Below are positions 61,688 to 64,000 of a stretch of DNA of 64,000 nucleotides, piece after piece. The position numbers and the translations under genes were made by a program. The notes under the pieces were generated by a model. The model saw only the letters and a list, made by a program, of their open reading frames with translations. It made no database searches and was not told the DNA's origin. The first letter of the stretch is position 1; each line of letters opens with the position of its first letter. The stretch is from Diphasiastrum complanatum (lineage: Eukaryota > Streptophyta > Lycopodiopsida > Lycopodiales > Lycopodiaceae), in NCBI GenBank assembly GCA_029204225.1, contig CM055104.1:39798527-39862526 (forward strand). The letters run 5' to 3'.

Positions 61688-61886
61688 ATGTGGATGGCGA
61701 TTTCTTCCTCCATCGCCATTTCTTCTTCTTCTTTGCTTGTTGCTGCTGCTATTGCATCTTCTTCTACTCTGCTAAAGCCGTGCATTCCATTTCGAAGCAG
61801 AAGGAATACCTCGTTCTTCTCCTGCACAATTCGTCCACGTTCACGCAATTCACTTCCATCTTGTACTGCTGCTGCTGCTGCCTCAA
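61688..61886 (+). CDS. First exon encoding a plastid- or mitochondrion-type transit peptide (partial gene)
   Basis: The exon starts at ATG 61,688 or, more likely, ATG 61,694 (ATGGCG). It encodes a serine/alanine-rich, hydroxylated, basic and acid-poor N-terminus (AISSSIAISSSSLLVAAAIA, then FRSRRNTSFF and a TAAAAASS end), the composition of a chloroplast transit peptide. It ends at a consensus CAA|GTGAGT donor at 61,886/61,887, after which sequence becomes T-rich and intron-like. No second exon was identified before the window's Gypsy tail, so the mature protein is unknown. It could also be a broken gene. Confidence 0.5.
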
Positions 61887-63535
61887 GTGAGTCTTCATTG
61901 CTTGCTCCCTGCCTAATGGTTGTGTGTGTTTGTGACTTTCAGTCTTGCTTCCTGCTTGTATTGCATTTTCATTCTATATGTGCTGTTTAACTTGCACTTA
62001 ATTTCTGAATTTGATGTTTATATTGCATTTCCTCTCTGGATTTGCTGCTTATATCGCTTCTCTTTCCGGATGTGCTGCTTACATGGCTTTACTTTCTCGA
62101 TTTTCTGCTTATTCTTTCAAGCAAGTAAGCTTTGCTTTTATCGATTTGGGGCAAGAATCGCCGATCTGCTGTTTTAAAGCTGTGAAAATCAGATTTGGCC
62201 TGCGAAAAACGTTTAAAGTAAGGAAGAATTTGATGCTTGAATCTTTTCAGAAAGCTTCCCAGTTAGTTTGTTGTGTTTTGGAATAGGAAGGATTGCTGAA
62301 GCAAATCTATCACAGGGGATCTAGTCTTTTCAGCTCATTGGCAGAGCATTCATTCAGTATGCCACTTGCATAAAAACCCCTCTGCAAGGTTCGTCTTTTG
62401 GAGTGGATGATGGAGAGTAATCCTACGTAACATAGTAGGCATGCGAGCCCCCACTATCAAAACAGTTCTGCTCGATTGGACATTCAAGAGTATGGCTTGA
62501 TCGTTTCATTTTGCGATACTATTTCGAAGCGTTGATGAAATATGTAGAGCAATCTGTAGAGTGGGAGGAAAAACTGGATCTTTGCCATGCAGGCTTTCAA
62601 GGGAAAATCTTTTCTAGTTATGTAGAACATGTACTTGTTCAAGATATAGATGCTAATTAATGAATAGAAGCCTTTATTCAGATATCTGATCTGCTAATCT
62701 TGTTGACTATCAATACATGTATCACACACGAAACTGAAATTAGCACATCCAGATGAAAATCTTGCACCTCATTAACTCTTAAAAAGCACATCACAATAAT
62801 ATAGAGAGTTTATGCTAGATTCCACCCAACAAAGTGATGCATAAGCATGCACTGGCACACCCCTACAAGGCTCACACATCACTCCCCTCGAGCACCCCTA
62901 GACCCTAACACACCCTGAGCTGAAATACAAACAGTTTTCAGTTCATGCCATTTGGCACTATCTTGACACATAGGCATGAAGCATAAAAGTTGCTAAAACC
63001 GTCAAACATGTCTGGACCAAGTGTCCCCATTCAACACAAGGCATGTGCCACTTTGATCGGTCAATTCTTTTTTTGGGAGTGAGTCTTAGCAAACTTTGTG
63101 ACACTAATACTCGTCCACTAATTAAATGCAAGCTAGTGCCCACTAACCTTGTTATATCAATTTCCAAAGACTTTAGAATCACAAAGTGCACATGACAATG
63201 TTGAATGGACACAAATTATAATTAAGCTTTTTAGTAGCCACTTCATAAGTAATAAACTAGACTTCATTTCCACTTAGCAATGAATATTGTAATCTATGAT
63301 TTATCCATGTAGCGTCATACATCATCGTCGATCAAATGAACAATGAAGGTTCAAGTGACCAAAGTCCATCACACACTAGTAAGTAGTAAGTACATTGGAT
63401 AGACATTCAAATAGAAATTTAAAAGTTACAACTTACAATGAAAAGCAAAATCAAATAACATTATAGCGAACAATCCTCAATGAATTATTTAGTTAATAGC
63501 TGGTATCAAAATTTATACGTCACATATGATATCAA
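61887..63535. other. Intron-like then unassigned sequence
   Basis: T-rich sequence follows the splice donor, fitting a first intron. No downstream exon with an acceptor and coding bias could be picked. A tRNA-like patch lies at about 62,333-62,400. Confidence 0.35.
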
Positions 63536-63671
63536 ATTGAGTTGAATCCGTATTCCTGTTGTCATGACTCATGAGTGATTGAGTCAACTGTCATAATAAT
63601 CTAGATGAAAAATTGACCTAGATTCTAGACTATGAACTACATCTAGAACCTCCTAGTCCTAGAGGGGGTGG
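63536..63671 (+). pseudogene. End of a Gypsy polyprotein and polypurine tract
   Basis: The plus strand just before the LTR can be read LDYELHLEPPSPRGGG in the position of a Gypsy C-terminus, with the purine run AGAGGGGGTGG immediately before the LTR. Coding evidence is weak; the placement rests mainly on the LTR next to it. Confidence 0.4.
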
Positions 63672-64000
63672 TGTTATGTCCACGTCCTGTATATAAGATT
63701 TGGCATAATCCTAGACTCGAGATTATTGGTTACGCCTTGTTATTCTGAACTAGGCCAGTAGTGTAATTAATAACCTTGTCAGGACCCAGTCACATATATT
63801 GTGACCTGTGGAGCTATTGCATGGGTTAGGACGGCTATAGGCATGTGTAGAGGATCAATAGCAATGAAAATCGCTTTTGGGAATATTCTTGGCTTGCATG
63901 GGCACATGCACAGGAGAGGCTAAGTCAATATATCCTAGCCCTATTACCATTCTCATTGTGAGTTTTCATTGCCAGGTTACTCTCTCTATGCCTACATCCT
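63672..64000 (+). repeat. Gypsy LTR running off the window
   Basis: It begins TGTTATGTCC, as does the LTR at 21,336, and shares GAGATTATTGGTTACGCC and AATTAATAACC...GGACCC with the solo LTR at 38,836. At least 329 bp lie in the window. Confidence 0.75.

Noticed and set aside
61603-61848. 81-residue minus-strand frame rich in Glu
   Set aside because: It is the complement of the Ser/Ala-rich transit-peptide exon and is better explained by the plus strand.

Overview
The window is nuclear DNA from a land plant. It is AT-rich and dominated by transposable elements. The evidence for a plant is LTR retrotransposons primed by initiator tRNA-Met (Copia and Ty3/Gypsy types), a plant-type CACTA (En/Spm) transposase remnant, a LINE remnant and an intronless DYW-class pentatricopeptide-repeat (PPR) gene. 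The PPR repeat style, the dense nesting of old elements and the long (AG)n arrays would fit a large-genome seed-free plant such as a fern. That last step is inference; no rRNA, organelle or species-specific marker is present.

Layout. 1-2,680: no host gene. A GACGT-rich block (1,578-2,160) looks like the sub-terminal repeats of a CACTA element, which seems to continue at 9,116-11,217 as decayed transposase exons. 2,681-9,110: a young, complete Copia retrotransposon on the minus strand with 655-bp LTRs differing at two sites, a 5-bp target duplication and one intact 1,292-residue polyprotein; it splits the CACTA remnant. 12,001-12,380: two short minus-strand exons joined in frame by a 104-bp intron, family not recognised. 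13,500-20,390: a decayed minus-strand Copia whose gag is split by a 2.75-kb non-coding LTR element with its own target duplication. 20,890-26,350: a Gypsy chromodomain tail, a plus-strand Copia scrap and a long decayed minus-strand Copia in a mosaic. 28,560-31,100: the only convincing complete host gene, a DYW PPR protein, preceded by tandem repeats that supply its leader and start codon. 34,140-34,990: a LINE reverse-transcriptase remnant cut by an (AG)n array. 35,585-45,270: two inverted LTRs around a deleted Copia (37,416-40,642, itself hit by a Gypsy solo LTR) and another Copia 3' scrap. 45,730-60,649: more Copia pieces, including one with an internal tandem duplication and one whose reading frame fuses two Copia families. 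61,160-61,890: a probable promoter and first exon of a gene for a plastid- or mitochondrion-targeted protein. 63,540-64,000: the 3' end of a Gypsy element running off the window.

How it works together: there is no operon or pathway here. The PPR protein should act in an organelle on RNA, but its deaminase domain lacks the catalytic glutamate. The rest is a record of retrotransposition, nested insertion, LTR-LTR recombination and decay. I found no convincing new biological system. The best leads are the PPR catalytic substitution, the non-autonomous LTR element with tRNA-Asp-like sequence, the in-frame Copia chimera, the unrecognised two-exon fragment and the transit-peptide exon.
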